In this document: one piece after another, positions 24,420 to 34,286 of the stretch
How positions within the stretch are numbered: the stretch's first letter is position 1
Layout of the letters: every line of letters starts with the position of its first letter
Source of the DNA: a bacterium
GTDB taxonomy: Bacteria; Elusimicrobiota; Elusimicrobia; Elusimicrobiales; UBA9959
Reading direction: 5' to 3'
Assembly (NCBI GenBank): GCA_021811315.1
Contig: JAJZPF010000016.1
Span: forward strand, 1 to 54,279
DNA: 54,279 bases
Made by a program: the position numbers and the translations under genes
The notes under the pieces: model-generated
Told to the model about the DNA's origin: nothing
Seen by the model: only the letters and a program-made list of their open reading frames with translations
Database searches by the model: none

Positions 24420-26834
24420 ATGAAACGCTCCTCGTTTACTATCACCAATATGGACTGCCAGGCCGAGGAGGCGCTGATACGCAAGCGCCTGGGAAAGGTA
24501 GCCGGGGTGGGAGAACTTTCCTTCGACCTGCTGAACCGCCGCCTTACGGTCGGCCATGAACTGCCCGACGACAAAACGATACTGGCCGCCCTGCGCGAGA
24601 TAGATATGGAAGTCGTTGATGAGGCTCCAAAACCCTGTTCCTGCTGCAGTTCCTGCGCGCCGGCGGGTAAAGCCGCGCCTGAACCTGTTGCCGGCGTTAA
24701 GGGCAGGAAAAGCTCCGTCTTCATGATCTACGACATGGACTGCCAGGCCGAGGAGGCGCTGATACGCAAGCGCCTGGGGAAGCTGCCCTGTGTATGCGAA
24801 CTTAGATTCGACCTGATAGGCCGCCGCCTTACGGTCGGCCACGACTTCCCCGGCGACGGGCCGCTCATTGCGGCGCTGGCCGAAGTCGGGATGGAGGCGC
24901 AAGCGGTACCCGCGGAAAACCTCTCCCGCGCCGAAGCCAAGGCTCCGGCGATACCAGGGAGGGCCAAGGCGCTGCTGGCGCTATCGGGCGTGGCCGCCAT
25001 TACCGCGGAGGTATTTGCCTGGACCGGCGCCCGGGAAACTTCCCCGGCGGTTATCGCCCTGGCGCTGTTCTCGATAGCCGCCGGCGGCCACGGCACGCTG
25101 CGCAAAGGTTGGCTGGCGCTCAAGTCTTTTACGCTCAACATAAACTTCCTGATGAGCCTGGCGGTCATAGGCGCGGTTTCCATAGGCGCGTGGCCGGAAG
25201 CCGCGATGGTCCTATTTTTATTCGCGCTGGCGGAAATGATAGAAACTTTCTCCATGGACCATGCCAGGAACGCCATACACGGCCTTATGGCCATGACCCC
25301 TGATACCGCCTGTGTACAGATAGCCGGCGGCGAGTGGCACGAGGTGGCGTCGGAGGCGGTAAGCGTGGGCGTGACGGCAAGGGTTAAGCCGGGCGAACGC
25401 ATCCCGCTCGACGGAGTGGTGACCGCGGGCTCAAGCTCGGTGAACCAGGCCCCCATTACGGGCGAAAGCGTGCCGGTGCTGAAAGCCGCCGGGGACCAGG
25501 TCTTCGCCGGCACCGTGAACGAGCGCGGCATGCTGGAATTCCGCGTCACGGCCAACAAGGGCAACACCACGCTGGCCAGGATAGTTAAATCCGTGCAGGA
25601 AGCGCAGGGCCAGCGCGCGCCGACGCAGCGGTTCATAGACCGCTTCGCGCAATATTATACCCCGACGGTAGTGGTCCTGGCGGCTTTAACGGCGGCCGTG
25701 CCGCCGCTGTTCTTCGGGGCTTCTTTCGAGCCCTGGTTCTACAAGGCGCTGGTCATGCTGGTGATCTCCTGCCCCTGCGCGCTGGTGATCTCCACCCCGG
25801 TCACGGTGGTCAGCGGCCTGGCCGCTGCGGCGCGGCACGGCATACTTGTGAAGGGCGGCCTGCACCTGGAGAACGGCCGGCTGATAAAAGCCGTGGCGCT
25901 GGATAAGACCGGAACCCTCACCCACGGCAAACCGGTGGTAACGGACATAATTCCGCTGGGAGGGCGGGCCGCGGAGGAAATGCTGGCTTTAGCCGCCGGG
26001 GTGGACGCCCATTCCGAACACCCGGTGGCGGCCGCCATAGTGGCCGCCTGGCAGAACCCCGCCGGGGGCGCGCCCAGGGAAGTGCCCGCGGCCGCGTCTT
26101 TCGAGTCGCTGACCGGCCGCGGCGCGAAAGCCGCCGTAGCCGGTCAGCTCTACTATGTCGGCAATCACCGCCTGATAGAAGAACTCGGCATCTGCTCGCC
26201 TGCAATGGAGGAGGTACTGAAACGTCTTGAAGGCGAGGGGAAGACCGCTGTGGCGCTCGCTTCCGAAACCGAACCACTTTGTGTGATCGGCGTAGCCGAC
26301 ACCGTCCGCGCCACCAGCCGCGAGGCTATCAGCCGGCTGCACGCGCTGGGGGTCGTTTCGGCCCTGCTGACAGGCGACAACCAGGCTACTGCGGACGCCA
26401 TAGCCGCCCAGGTGGGCATTGACGACGCGCGCGGCAACCTGCTGCCCGAGGATAAACTCGCGGCCATGGACGGGCTGCTCGCCCGCTACGGCAAAGTAGG
26501 CATGGCCGGCGACGGCATCAACGACGCGCCGGCGCTGGCCAAAGCCTCCATAGGTTTCGCCATGGGCGCGGCCGGCACGGATACCGCAATAGAAACCGCC
26601 GACGTGGCGCTGATGGACGACGACCTGCGCAAACTGCCGCATTTCATACAGTTGAGCCGGGACACTTTCTCGATATTGCGCCAGAATATCGCGCTGGCTA
26701 TCGGCATCAAAGTTGTCTTCTTCGGGCTGGCTTTAGCCGGCAAGGCCACGCTCTTCATGGCCGTTTTCGCCGATATGGGCGCGAGCCTCCTGGTGATCTT
26801 CAACGGCCTGCGGCTGCTCAGGAAAGGCGTCTGA
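24420..26834 (+). CDS. Zn/Cd/Pb-type P1B ATPase (ZntA/CadA-like)
   Basis: This 804-residue protein has two N-terminal HMA-like repeats, each with MDCQAEEALIRKRLGK (single Cys, C13 and C108), separated by a Cys cluster (C73, C75, C76, C79). The pump body follows: CPC at 451-453, phosphorylated D495 in DKTGT, and GDGINDAP. CPC with the late DTAIETADVALM segment fits the P1B-2 group exporting Zn, Cd and Pb to the periplasm. The two HMA repeats share 44 identical bases, so the duplication or conversion is recent. The start at 24420 lies five bases after ccsA, with no good ribosome site. Confidence 0.95.
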   Translation: MKRSSFTITNMDCQAEEALIRKRLGKVAGVGELSFDLLNRRLTVGHELPDDKTILAALREIDMEVVDEAPKPCSCCSSCAPAGKAAPEPVAGVKGRKSSVFMIYDMDCQAEEALIRKRLGKLPCVCELRFDLIGRRLTVGHDFPGDGPLIAALAEVGMEAQAVPAENLSRAEAKAPAIPGRAKALLALSGVAAITAEVFAWTGARETSPAVIALALFSIAAGGHGTLRKGWLALKSFTLNINFLMSLAVIGAVSIGAWPEAAMVLFLFALAEMIETFSMDHARNAIHGLMAMTPDTACVQIAGGEWHEVASEAVSVGVTARVKPGERIPLDGVVTAGSSSVNQAPITGESVPVLKAAGDQVFAGTVNERGMLEFRVTANKGNTTLARIVKSVQEAQGQRAPTQRFIDRFAQYYTPTVVVLAALTAAVPPLFFGASFEPWFYKALVMLVISCPCALVISTPVTVVSGLAAAARHGILVKGGLHLENGRLIKAVALDKTGTLTHGKPVVTDIIPLGGRAAEEMLALAAGVDAHSEHPVAAAIVAAWQNPAGGAPREVPAAASFESLTGRGAKAAVAGQLYYVGNHRLIEELGICSPAMEEVLKRLEGEGKTAVALASETEPLCVIGVADTVRATSREAISRLHALGVVSALLTGDNQATADAIAAQVGIDDARGNLLPEDKLAAMDGLLARYGKVGMAGDGINDAPALAKASIGFAMGAAGTDTAIETADVALMDDDLRKLPHFIQLSRDTFSILRQNIALAIGIKVVFFGLALAGKATLFMAVFADMGASLLVIFNGLRLLRKGV

Positions 26835-26953
26835 GCCTATGCGTTACGCTTTCAGCCGGCCGCTTGTTGCGGAAAGAAAATAAATTTATGCGTATATCGC
26901 GTAAAAAAACGTGCCGTGCACTGTCAGGGTATGTTAATACTAAGGAGAATGTT

Positions 26954-27850
26954 ATGAAAATAATAATAGCTGTTTTCGCGTTCTTTATGGCCGGCGCCGC
27001 TATGGCCCAGCCGAAGGCCGCCCCCGCGGCGGGCGGGCTGACCGAAGACCAGAAGACCCTGTATTTTCTGGGCCAGGCCGTCAGCTCCAAGATAAAGCAG
27101 TTCGGCTTTACCGCGGGAGAGGCTAAGTACATCGAGCAGGGCTTCAGGGAGTCCCTCGCGGGCGAAAAGAGCAAAGCCGATGAAACCTACAGCGCGAAGC
27201 TTAACGCCTACCTGGCCAAAAAGCAGGAGGCCCTGGCGGCCAGGCAGAAAGAGGCAGCCAGGCCGTTTCTCGATAAGATGGCCAAAGAGAAAGGCGCGGA
27301 GAAGCTTCCCTCCGGCGTCATCTATATCCCCGTCAAGGAGGGCGCCGGCGCCAGCCCCAAAGCTACCGATATGGTGAAAGTGCATTATACCGGCACTTTC
27401 CCCGACGGTAAAGTGTTCGATTCTTCGGTGGAGCGCGGCACTCCGGCCGAGTTCCCGCTCTCGGGAGTGATCCCCTGCTGGACCGAGGGCGTGCAGAAAA
27501 TTAAAGTGGGAGGCAAGGCCAGGCTGGTCTGCCCCTCTAAAACCGCCTACGGCGACCAGGGCGCCGGCGGCGCTATCCCCGGCGGCGCCACGCTGGTGTT
27601 CGAAGTGGAGCTCCTCGAGATCCTCAAGGACGACCCGGCGGCTATGGCGGGAAACAAGGACGCGGATGAAGCCGGGACGGCCCCGAAAAAAGACGTGTCC
27701 GGCCCGGCCGCCTCCCCGGAGAAGAAGGAGAACGGGAAAGAAACCACGGCCTCCGGGAAATATATATGCCCCATGGGCTGCCCCGGCGGAGTTTCCGACA
27801 AGCCCGGCAAATGCCCGAAGTGCGGTATGAGCATGACGGAGAAAAAATAA
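26954..27850 (+). CDS. FKBP-type prolyl isomerase fused to a heavy-metal-binding domain
   Basis: This 298-residue protein has a signal peptide (MKIIIAVFAFFMAGAAMA). An FKBP-N helical domain (about 25-110) and an FKBP catalytic domain (about 112-215; VKVHYTGTFPDGKVFDSS, GGAIPGGATLVFEVEL) follow. After a charged linker comes a C-terminal YICPMGCPGG...GKCPKCGMSM module, with Cys pairs as in the heavy-metal-binding domain of copper/silver proteins. FkpA and Mip proteins normally lack this tail. A periplasmic folding helper whose activity or location depends on metal is inferred. AAGGAG precedes the start. Confidence 0.93.
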   Translation: MKIIIAVFAFFMAGAAMAQPKAAPAAGGLTEDQKTLYFLGQAVSSKIKQFGFTAGEAKYIEQGFRESLAGEKSKADETYSAKLNAYLAKKQEALAARQKEAARPFLDKMAKEKGAEKLPSGVIYIPVKEGAGASPKATDMVKVHYTGTFPDGKVFDSSVERGTPAEFPLSGVIPCWTEGVQKIKVGGKARLVCPSKTAYGDQGAGGAIPGGATLVFEVELLEILKDDPAAMAGNKDADEAGTAPKKDVSGPAASPEKKENGKETTASGKYICPMGCPGGVSDKPGKCPKCGMSMTEKK

Positions 27851-27867
27851 AAGGAGGCGGATAACTC

Positions 27868-28065
27868 ATGAAGAAATAAATAATTACGATCCTCCTGTTG
27901 TCGGTATTAACGGTGTTCTCACAGAGGGTGTCCGCATACCCGCCCGCGGTGGGAATACTCGGCAAGGCGAAGAGTTGTCTTGCCTGCCATGTGAGTAACG
28001 GGCCGTGGAAAGACGACAAGAACCTGATCGTTGAGATCCTGGAGGCAATTGAAGAGGTAATCTGA
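27868..28065 (+). pseudogene. Exported c-type cytochrome-like gene with TAA at codon 4
   Basis: A strong AAGGAGGCGG site precedes ATG 27868, but the fourth codon is TAA. In the same frame the sequence then continues with a signal-peptide-like IITILLLSVLTVFSQ and a haem-binding motif in AKSCLACHVSNGPWKDDKN, ending at 28065. Without the stop it would encode a 65-residue exported mono-haem protein. Either this is a fresh nonsense mutation, or the base at codon 4 is a sequencing error. Its position near resB/ccsA makes a cytochrome logical. Confidence 0.7.
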
Positions 28066-28113
28066 ATGAAGTACCGCTAAAAGGGACCTTGCCGCCGTGT
28101 TAAATATCTTGAA

Positions 28114-28908
28114 ATGAAAAATGCGTTCTTCCTCTGTTTGCTTTTTACACCCTGTGCCATTTCTTCCGCGCAGTGGGGGCCGCCGCTAAAGGCCGGCGTC
28201 GGCAAGATCGCCGAGCCTTCTTTTACCGGGAAAATATTTTCAGATATTGAAACTTCGCTGCTGCCGGCCCGGCAGGAGGCCAACGAAGACGACGCCAGGG
28301 ACTTTGAAGACGCGGGGGATCCCGACGCTGATATTTTTGCCGGCAGTTCCATGCCCGGGCCGCCTCCCCCTTTAAACCTTGGCGGCAACGGCAGGCTGAC
28401 GCTTACCCGCCAGGATACGGGGGAAAGTATTAAAGTTGCATACCGGGACAAGAATGGGGACTACGACCAGGCTGAAGTTAACCGGCTGAACCGCTTTATG
28501 CGCTGCAGCCTTACCGGGCGAAAAACAGTCGTTCCGGTAAAACTGGTGGAGTTGCTGGACGCGGTGGAGGATAAATTCGGAAAAAAAGGGCTTATTCTCC
28601 TGAGCGGGTACCGTACGCCGGAACTTAACGGGCGGACGCCCGGCGCGGCCGGGAATAGTCTCCACATGCTCGGCTGGGCCGCGGATATAAGGATCCCGGG
28701 ATACAGTTCCGCCACTGTGAAAAAATACGGGCTTAAACGCGGAATCGGGGGCGTTGGCTATTATCCATCCAAGGGATTTACCCATTTAGACGTAGGGAAA
28801 CCGCGCTACTGGGTGGTAAAAAATCAGCCGCGCAAACGCTATGTCCGCCGCGCACGGCGCGTGTCCGGGGCCGGGACAGGCGCCCAGGCCCGCGCCAAGC
28901 GGCAGTGA
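28114..28908 (+). CDS. DUF882/M15-type murein peptidase (MepK/YcbK-like)
   Basis: This 264-residue protein has a signal peptide (KNAFFLCLLFTPCAISSA). The C-terminal domain contains SGYRTPELNGR, SLHMLGWAADI and GFTHLDVG, which supply the His/Asp zinc ligands of the M15-like DUF882 family. Family members cleave peptidoglycan cross-links in the periplasm. A long acidic and Pro-rich region precedes the domain. The last ~25 residues are very basic. Its relation to the metal genes upstream is unclear. Confidence 0.88.
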   Translation: MKNAFFLCLLFTPCAISSAQWGPPLKAGVGKIAEPSFTGKIFSDIETSLLPARQEANEDDARDFEDAGDPDADIFAGSSMPGPPPPLNLGGNGRLTLTRQDTGESIKVAYRDKNGDYDQAEVNRLNRFMRCSLTGRKTVVPVKLVELLDAVEDKFGKKGLILLSGYRTPELNGRTPGAAGNSLHMLGWAADIRIPGYSSATVKKYGLKRGIGGVGYYPSKGFTHLDVGKPRYWVVKNQPRKRYVRRARRVSGAGTGAQARAKRQ

Positions 28909-28940
28909 GGCACCGCGCAGGCCCAAAATATTTAAAACAG

Positions 28941-28966
28941 AACCGCTAAACGAAGCTGCGGTTTTT
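28941..28966 (+). terminator. Possible intrinsic terminator
   Basis: AACCGC (28941-28946) pairs with GCGGTT (28958-28963) and runs into five T's. The stem is short and the loop long, so it is modest. It lies 33 bases after the peptidase stop and would close the long metal/thiol transcript. Confidence 0.45.
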
Positions 28967-29078
28967 CAGGGTCTATCTTCCTGCGCATACTGCCTCCTTA
29001 CGGTATTTTACCTTCAAAATACACCTTAAGTCCGGCTGAAAATCGGTTCAGATTTTCCCGGCCACCGCAGGATTCAAT

Positions 29079-29780
29079 ATGACCCAGTCGTTTTTTGTTT
29101 CCATTGCCGCGACAGGCTTCACGGTCGCATTTTTTCACGCGGCCATTCCTACGCATTGGCTGCCGTTCGTGCTGACGGCACGGGCGCAGAAATGGAGCAA
29201 GGCGAAGACGCTGGCTGTCACGACGCTGGCCGGGTGCGGGCATGTCTTATTCACCGCCGCCCTCGGCTTTCTGGTCGCCTGGTGCGGCATCGGGCTGAGC
29301 GATAAGATCGGCGGCTGGTTCCCGTGGATCGCGGGCGGGGCCTTGCTGGCCTTTGGCTCCTACTATGTAATCCGGCAGATTCGCGGCGAAGGGGGGCACT
29401 CACATCCGTCCGGCGGGCACGGGCACGACCACGCGGCTCACGCTCATGCCGGCTGCGGCCATGACGGCGACGCCGTCCAGCCGCCGCCGCGCAGATCGGA
29501 GCGGGCGGCGATACTCAGCCTGCTCGCTTTGCTGACTTTTTCGCCCTGCGAAGGCTTCCTGCCGGTTTATGTTTCCGGCGTGCGCTACGGCTGGACCGGC
29601 TTCTTTCTGCTGACGCTGATCCTGTCGGCCGCCACTGCTGCGGGAATGCTCGTCTTTACCTGGCTCACGCTCGCCGGAATGGAAAAACTGGGATTTGCGT
29701 TCCTTGAAAAATACGAGCATGGCATCCTTGGCGGTTTGCTTTGCCTCCTTGGAGTTCTGGTCATAGTGTTCGAGCATTGA
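29079..29780 (+). CDS. His-rich membrane metal transporter (NicO/UreH/TauE-like)
   Basis: This 233-residue protein has about six membrane helices. Helices 1-3 are followed by a cytosolic or periplasmic His-rich loop (about residues 107-131, ten or so His in HSHPSGGHGHDHAAHAHAG), and helices 4-6 carry TFSPCEGFLPVY. The layout resembles Ni/Co exporters and UreH/TauE-like proteins. AGGA six bases upstream supports the start. It lies between the metal island and the fluoride regulon. The substrate is probably a divalent metal, by the His loop; the exact family is uncertain. Confidence 0.78.
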   Translation: MTQSFFVSIAATGFTVAFFHAAIPTHWLPFVLTARAQKWSKAKTLAVTTLAGCGHVLFTAALGFLVAWCGIGLSDKIGGWFPWIAGGALLAFGSYYVIRQIRGEGGHSHPSGGHGHDHAAHAHAGCGHDGDAVQPPPRRSERAAILSLLALLTFSPCEGFLPVYVSGVRYGWTGFFLLTLILSAATAAGMLVFTWLTLAGMEKLGFAFLEKYEHGILGGLLCLLGVLVIVFEH

Positions 29781-29861
29781 TGCCGGTTTATTTACATATA
29801 CCCGGTTCTTCCGGCCGGATGTCCGTAGACATGGAGCCCGTTCCGGCGGCTGAGAACAGCA

Positions 29862-29889
29862 TTGCTATTTCCCCGCAAACTGCTAAAAT
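29862..29889 (+). promoter_or_regulatory. Promoter of the enolase fluoride operon
   Basis: TTGCTA (29862-29867) and TAAAAT (29884-29889) have 16-base spacing, directly upstream of the riboswitch. The second fluoride operon has nearly the same arrangement, with TTGCAA and TAAAAT. Confidence 0.7.
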
Positions 29890-29894
29890 ACTTT

Positions 29895-31290
<1,396 letters not shown>

Positions 31291-31299
31291 GCCGCGTTT

Positions 31300-32931
31300 A
31301 TGCGTAATGCGGAGAGCAGGCTTTCAGCCATAGAGTCTATCAGCACGAATTTCGGCATTAAAGCGCTGGGCGGCCAGCTATCGGCCTGTAAAAGCCTGCT
31401 CTCCGGAAACGCGGCGGTAAATGTTGCGGTACTCGGCAAGTTCAAGGCCGGCAAAAGTTCCTTCTTGAATTCGCTGGCCGGCCGCGAAGTGCTGCCCACG
31501 GGGGCCGTCCCCGTGACGGCGGTAGTGACCGGGCTATGCTGGTCGCCCGCTGAAACCGCCTCGGTCAGGCTGCTGGGCGGAGAGGATCTCCCGATAACTT
31601 TCAGAGATATCGCCGGCTACGTCACCGAGGAACTGAACCCCAAGAACCGCCGCGGCGCGGCTTTGGTGGAAATAGGCCTGCCCTCGCTGGCGGCCTATAA
31701 AGGCGCGCGGTTCATAGACACCCCTGGCCTGGACAGCGCTTTCAGGCATAACACCGAAACCTCGCTGGACTGGCTCCCGAACACAGGGCTCGCGCTTATA
31801 ACCGTCAGCGCGGATGCGCCGCTTTCCGAGCAGGACCTGGAACTTATAGAAAAAACGCGCCGCCATAGCCCGCATATAATAGTTATCCTTACCAAGGCCG
31901 ACAGGCTTAGTCCAGCGGAACTGCCCAAAGTGCTGGATTTCGTGAAAGCGCGGCTTCGCGCCCGGCTTGGCCGTGATATCCCGGTTTTCTCTTTTTCCAT
32001 AAACGAAGGCTTCTCCGCTTTACGCTCTGAGTTCCTTGAAAAAGCTCTCCGGCCTTTGACTGAAAATACTGCGGCCGAACGGCTGAAGATACTGGAACAC
32101 AAACTGGGCTCGCTGGAGAGGCAGTGCCTTGATTATCTGCTGGCCGCCAAAGCGGCTGCGCAGAAGGGCGTGGAAGAACGGAAAATATTGGAAGCGCTGG
32201 CCTTAGAGCAAAAGGCCAGGTTCGAGACCCTTCGGAAGGATTTTAAAGCGATCTCCGTCCGCAACTCCGAGCAATGCCGGCTGCAAATTGAAAAGCTGAT
32301 CCTTGCGCATAGGGCGGCAATAGTAAAAGAACTGAAAGCCGAAGTCCAGGGAAAACTTTTGGGCAGGCCGCTGAACCTGCTTGAAATGACGCGCACTTAT
32401 ACCGCCGTAATGGAAGAATTCTTTGCCGCCAAGACAGTCGTTTTGTTTGAGGCTGAAAAGTCCCGCCTGGAAAAACTGACGCATGATTCCGCCGGTTCGT
32501 TCGCGGCCATGACTAACGATTTTATTGCCCGGCTTTCGCAGGAGGCGGAAAAGGCTCTCGGTTCCCGCCTGCCGCAAAGCCGCTGGGAGCCCGGACCGGC
32601 GGCGGTGCCGCCTCCCGATGTAAGGATAGGGCAGGCTTTTGACAGCCATATCGAACTGCTATGGTTCCTTATCCCGGCCCGGCTTTTGCGCAAGAGGCTT
32701 TTAAACCATTTCGCCGGATTGATCCCGTTCGAAGTTGAAAAGAATCTTACCCGCCTGGCTATGGGGCTTTCAACTAGCCTTAACGGCAAAGCCGAAAAAG
32801 CCATGACCGCCGCGCTGGAACACGCGAAAAACACGCTGGACACGGTTGAGCGGCTATTGTGCGCCAGTCCTGACACCCTGAATGAAATAGAAGCGGCCGC
32901 CGCCTGCCTTATGCCGGAGGAAAAACATTAA
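31300..32931 (+). CDS. Dynamin-like GTPase
   Basis: This 543-residue protein has a large GTPase domain: P-loop GKFKAGKS at 46-53, a switch threonine in VTAVVT, G3 DTPGLDS and G4 TKAD. Long helical regions follow (about 250-430), with a hydrophobic amphipathic segment near residues 450-480 (LLWFLIPARLL) that could insert into membrane. Bacterial dynamin-like proteins remodel or protect membranes. It lies nine bases after enolase and therefore under fluoride control, which is an unusual setting. There is no clear ribosome site, so coupling to eno is likely. Confidence 0.88.
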   Translation: MRNAESRLSAIESISTNFGIKALGGQLSACKSLLSGNAAVNVAVLGKFKAGKSSFLNSLAGREVLPTGAVPVTAVVTGLCWSPAETASVRLLGGEDLPITFRDIAGYVTEELNPKNRRGAALVEIGLPSLAAYKGARFIDTPGLDSAFRHNTETSLDWLPNTGLALITVSADAPLSEQDLELIEKTRRHSPHIIVILTKADRLSPAELPKVLDFVKARLRARLGRDIPVFSFSINEGFSALRSEFLEKALRPLTENTAAERLKILEHKLGSLERQCLDYLLAAKAAAQKGVEERKILEALALEQKARFETLRKDFKAISVRNSEQCRLQIEKLILAHRAAIVKELKAEVQGKLLGRPLNLLEMTRTYTAVMEEFFAAKTVVLFEAEKSRLEKLTHDSAGSFAAMTNDFIARLSQEAEKALGSRLPQSRWEPGPAAVPPPDVRIGQAFDSHIELLWFLIPARLLRKRLLNHFAGLIPFEVEKNLTRLAMGLSTSLNGKAEKAMTAALEHAKNTLDTVERLLCASPDTLNEIEAAAACLMPEEKH

Positions 32932-32956
32932 CGGCGGCTTGTCAGTGGCGCGGTTG

Positions 32957-32984
32957 TTGCAAGCCGCTTTGAATATGTTAAAAT
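32957..32984 (+). promoter_or_regulatory. Promoter of the antiporter-crcB fluoride operon
   Basis: TTGCAA (32957-32962) and TAAAAT (32979-32984) with 16-base spacing lie just upstream of the second riboswitch. This mirrors the promoter at 29862. Confidence 0.7.
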
Positions 32985-32991
32985 TTCCATA

Positions 32992-33079
32992 ACGGCGATG
33001 GAGTTCGCCGAGGACCGTGAAAATGGTCCCAACCGCCAAAAGCTGATGACTCCTGCGAACGTTGCTCGCGGGAGTTTTT
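32992..33079 (+). promoter_or_regulatory. Fluoride riboswitch (crcB motif) with terminator, copy 2
   Basis: The aptamer GGCGATGGAGTTCGCC, then AACCGCC and GCTGATGACTCC, is nearly identical to copy 1, but the variable hairpin differs in sequence (GGACC with GGTCC). The terminator pairs 33049-33058 with 33066-33075 and ends in five T's. The 3' arm contains GGGAG, nine bases before ATG 33084. It therefore seems to double as the ribosome site of the antiporter gene, so fluoride could control translation as well as termination. Confidence 0.95.
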
Positions 33080-33083
33080 AATT

Positions 33084-34286
33084 ATGATGCAAACCTGGTT
33101 CCAGGCTTCCTTATGGCTGCTGCTGGCTTTAGCCGCCACCCTTATTTCGGTCAGGCTTAAGATAGCCACGGCGCTGTCTGAAATAGTTGTGGGCACGGTG
33201 GCGCAGCTTGTTATCGGGGCGCTTCTCGGCGGCGCTTTTCTCGGTACTGACCAGTCCTGGGTGAAATTCCTCTCGGGTACCGGCGCCATGGTGCTCACCT
33301 TCCTGGCCGGCGCGGAACTGGATCCCGCTGTCTTCAAGTTGAAATGGAAGGAGGCCTCCGTAGTGGGTTTTGCGAGCTTCCTTGCCCCCTTCCTGGGTTG
33401 TACCGCCGTGGCGTATTACGTCCTGCACTGGTCGTCCCCGGCCAGCTGGCTTACCGGAGTGGCGCTGTCCACCACTTCGGTGGCTGTTGTTTACGCCGTG
33501 ATGTTAGAGATGGGGCTTAACCATACCACTTTCGGGAAAACGCTTCTGGCAGCCTGCTTTATAACGGACCTGGCTACCGTGATCGCGCTGGGCCTTATCT
33601 TCGCGCCGTTCACGTATAAGACCGGGGTCTTCGTCGCCGTGCTCGTGGTGGTGTTCCTGGTGCTGCCGCGGCTGACTTCCAGGTTCTTTTCCAGCTTCGG
33701 CGGCCGTCCTTCCGAACTGGAGGCGAAATACATACTCCTGTGCCTGTTCGCCCTTGGCGGCCTGGCCTTATGGGCCGACAGCGAACCTGTCCTGCCCGCG
33801 TATCTGGTGGGCATGGTGCTCGCCGGCACCGTGGGCAAGGACCATGTGCTGGTGCGCCGCCTGCGCACCCTGACTTTCGGTTTCCTGACGCCTTTCTACT
33901 TCATCCGGGCTGGTTCGTTGGTTTCCGTGCCGGCGCTGATAGGCGCCCCGGTGATCTTCCTGCTATTGCTCGGGGTTAAAGTGTTCACCAAATTCGCGGC
34001 GGTTTACCCGGCCTCAAAGTTTTTCGGCAATAAGAAAATGGAGAGCATGTACGTTACCCTGCTGATGTCCACCGGGCTTACCTTCGGCAGCATCGCGGCC
34101 CTTTTCGGCCTCACCCACAACCTGATAAGCACAGCGCAGTATTCCTACCTGATAGCGGCCGTAATAGCCAGCGCCGTGGTGCCCACCATGATAGCCAACG
34201 CCTTCTATATGCCACGTCACCTGCTGGCGGAACCGGGCGCTCAGACAACAATGCCGCAGGGCGCGGCGCAAGGAGCAAAAGCATGA
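33084..34286 (+). CDS. Cation/proton antiporter (CPA2/NapA-KefB type)
   Basis: This 400-residue protein has about eleven to thirteen membrane helices, including FLAGAELDP and the ion-binding-region motif AACFITDLATVIALG. The family exchanges Na+ or K+ for H+. It is the first gene after the second fluoride riboswitch; antiporters of this kind are known members of fluoride regulons and may counter acidification caused by HF entry. The start is ATG 33084 or 33087. Its stop overlaps the next start (ATGA). Confidence 0.9.
   Translation: MMQTWFQASLWLLLALAATLISVRLKIATALSEIVVGTVAQLVIGALLGGAFLGTDQSWVKFLSGTGAMVLTFLAGAELDPAVFKLKWKEASVVGFASFLAPFLGCTAVAYYVLHWSSPASWLTGVALSTTSVAVVYAVMLEMGLNHTTFGKTLLAACFITDLATVIALGLIFAPFTYKTGVFVAVLVVVFLVLPRLTSRFFSSFGGRPSELEAKYILLCLFALGGLALWADSEPVLPAYLVGMVLAGTVGKDHVLVRRLRTLTFGFLTPFYFIRAGSLVSVPALIGAPVIFLLLLGVKVFTKFAAVYPASKFFGNKKMESMYVTLLMSTGLTFGSIAALFGLTHNLISTAQYSYLIAAVIASAVVPTMIANAFYMPRHLLAEPGAQTTMPQGAAQGAKA

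Noticed and set aside
28066..28080. Tiny ATG-AAG-TAC-CGC-TAA frame after the cytochrome-like gene
   Set aside because: Four codons only; it could be chance and has no supporting signal.
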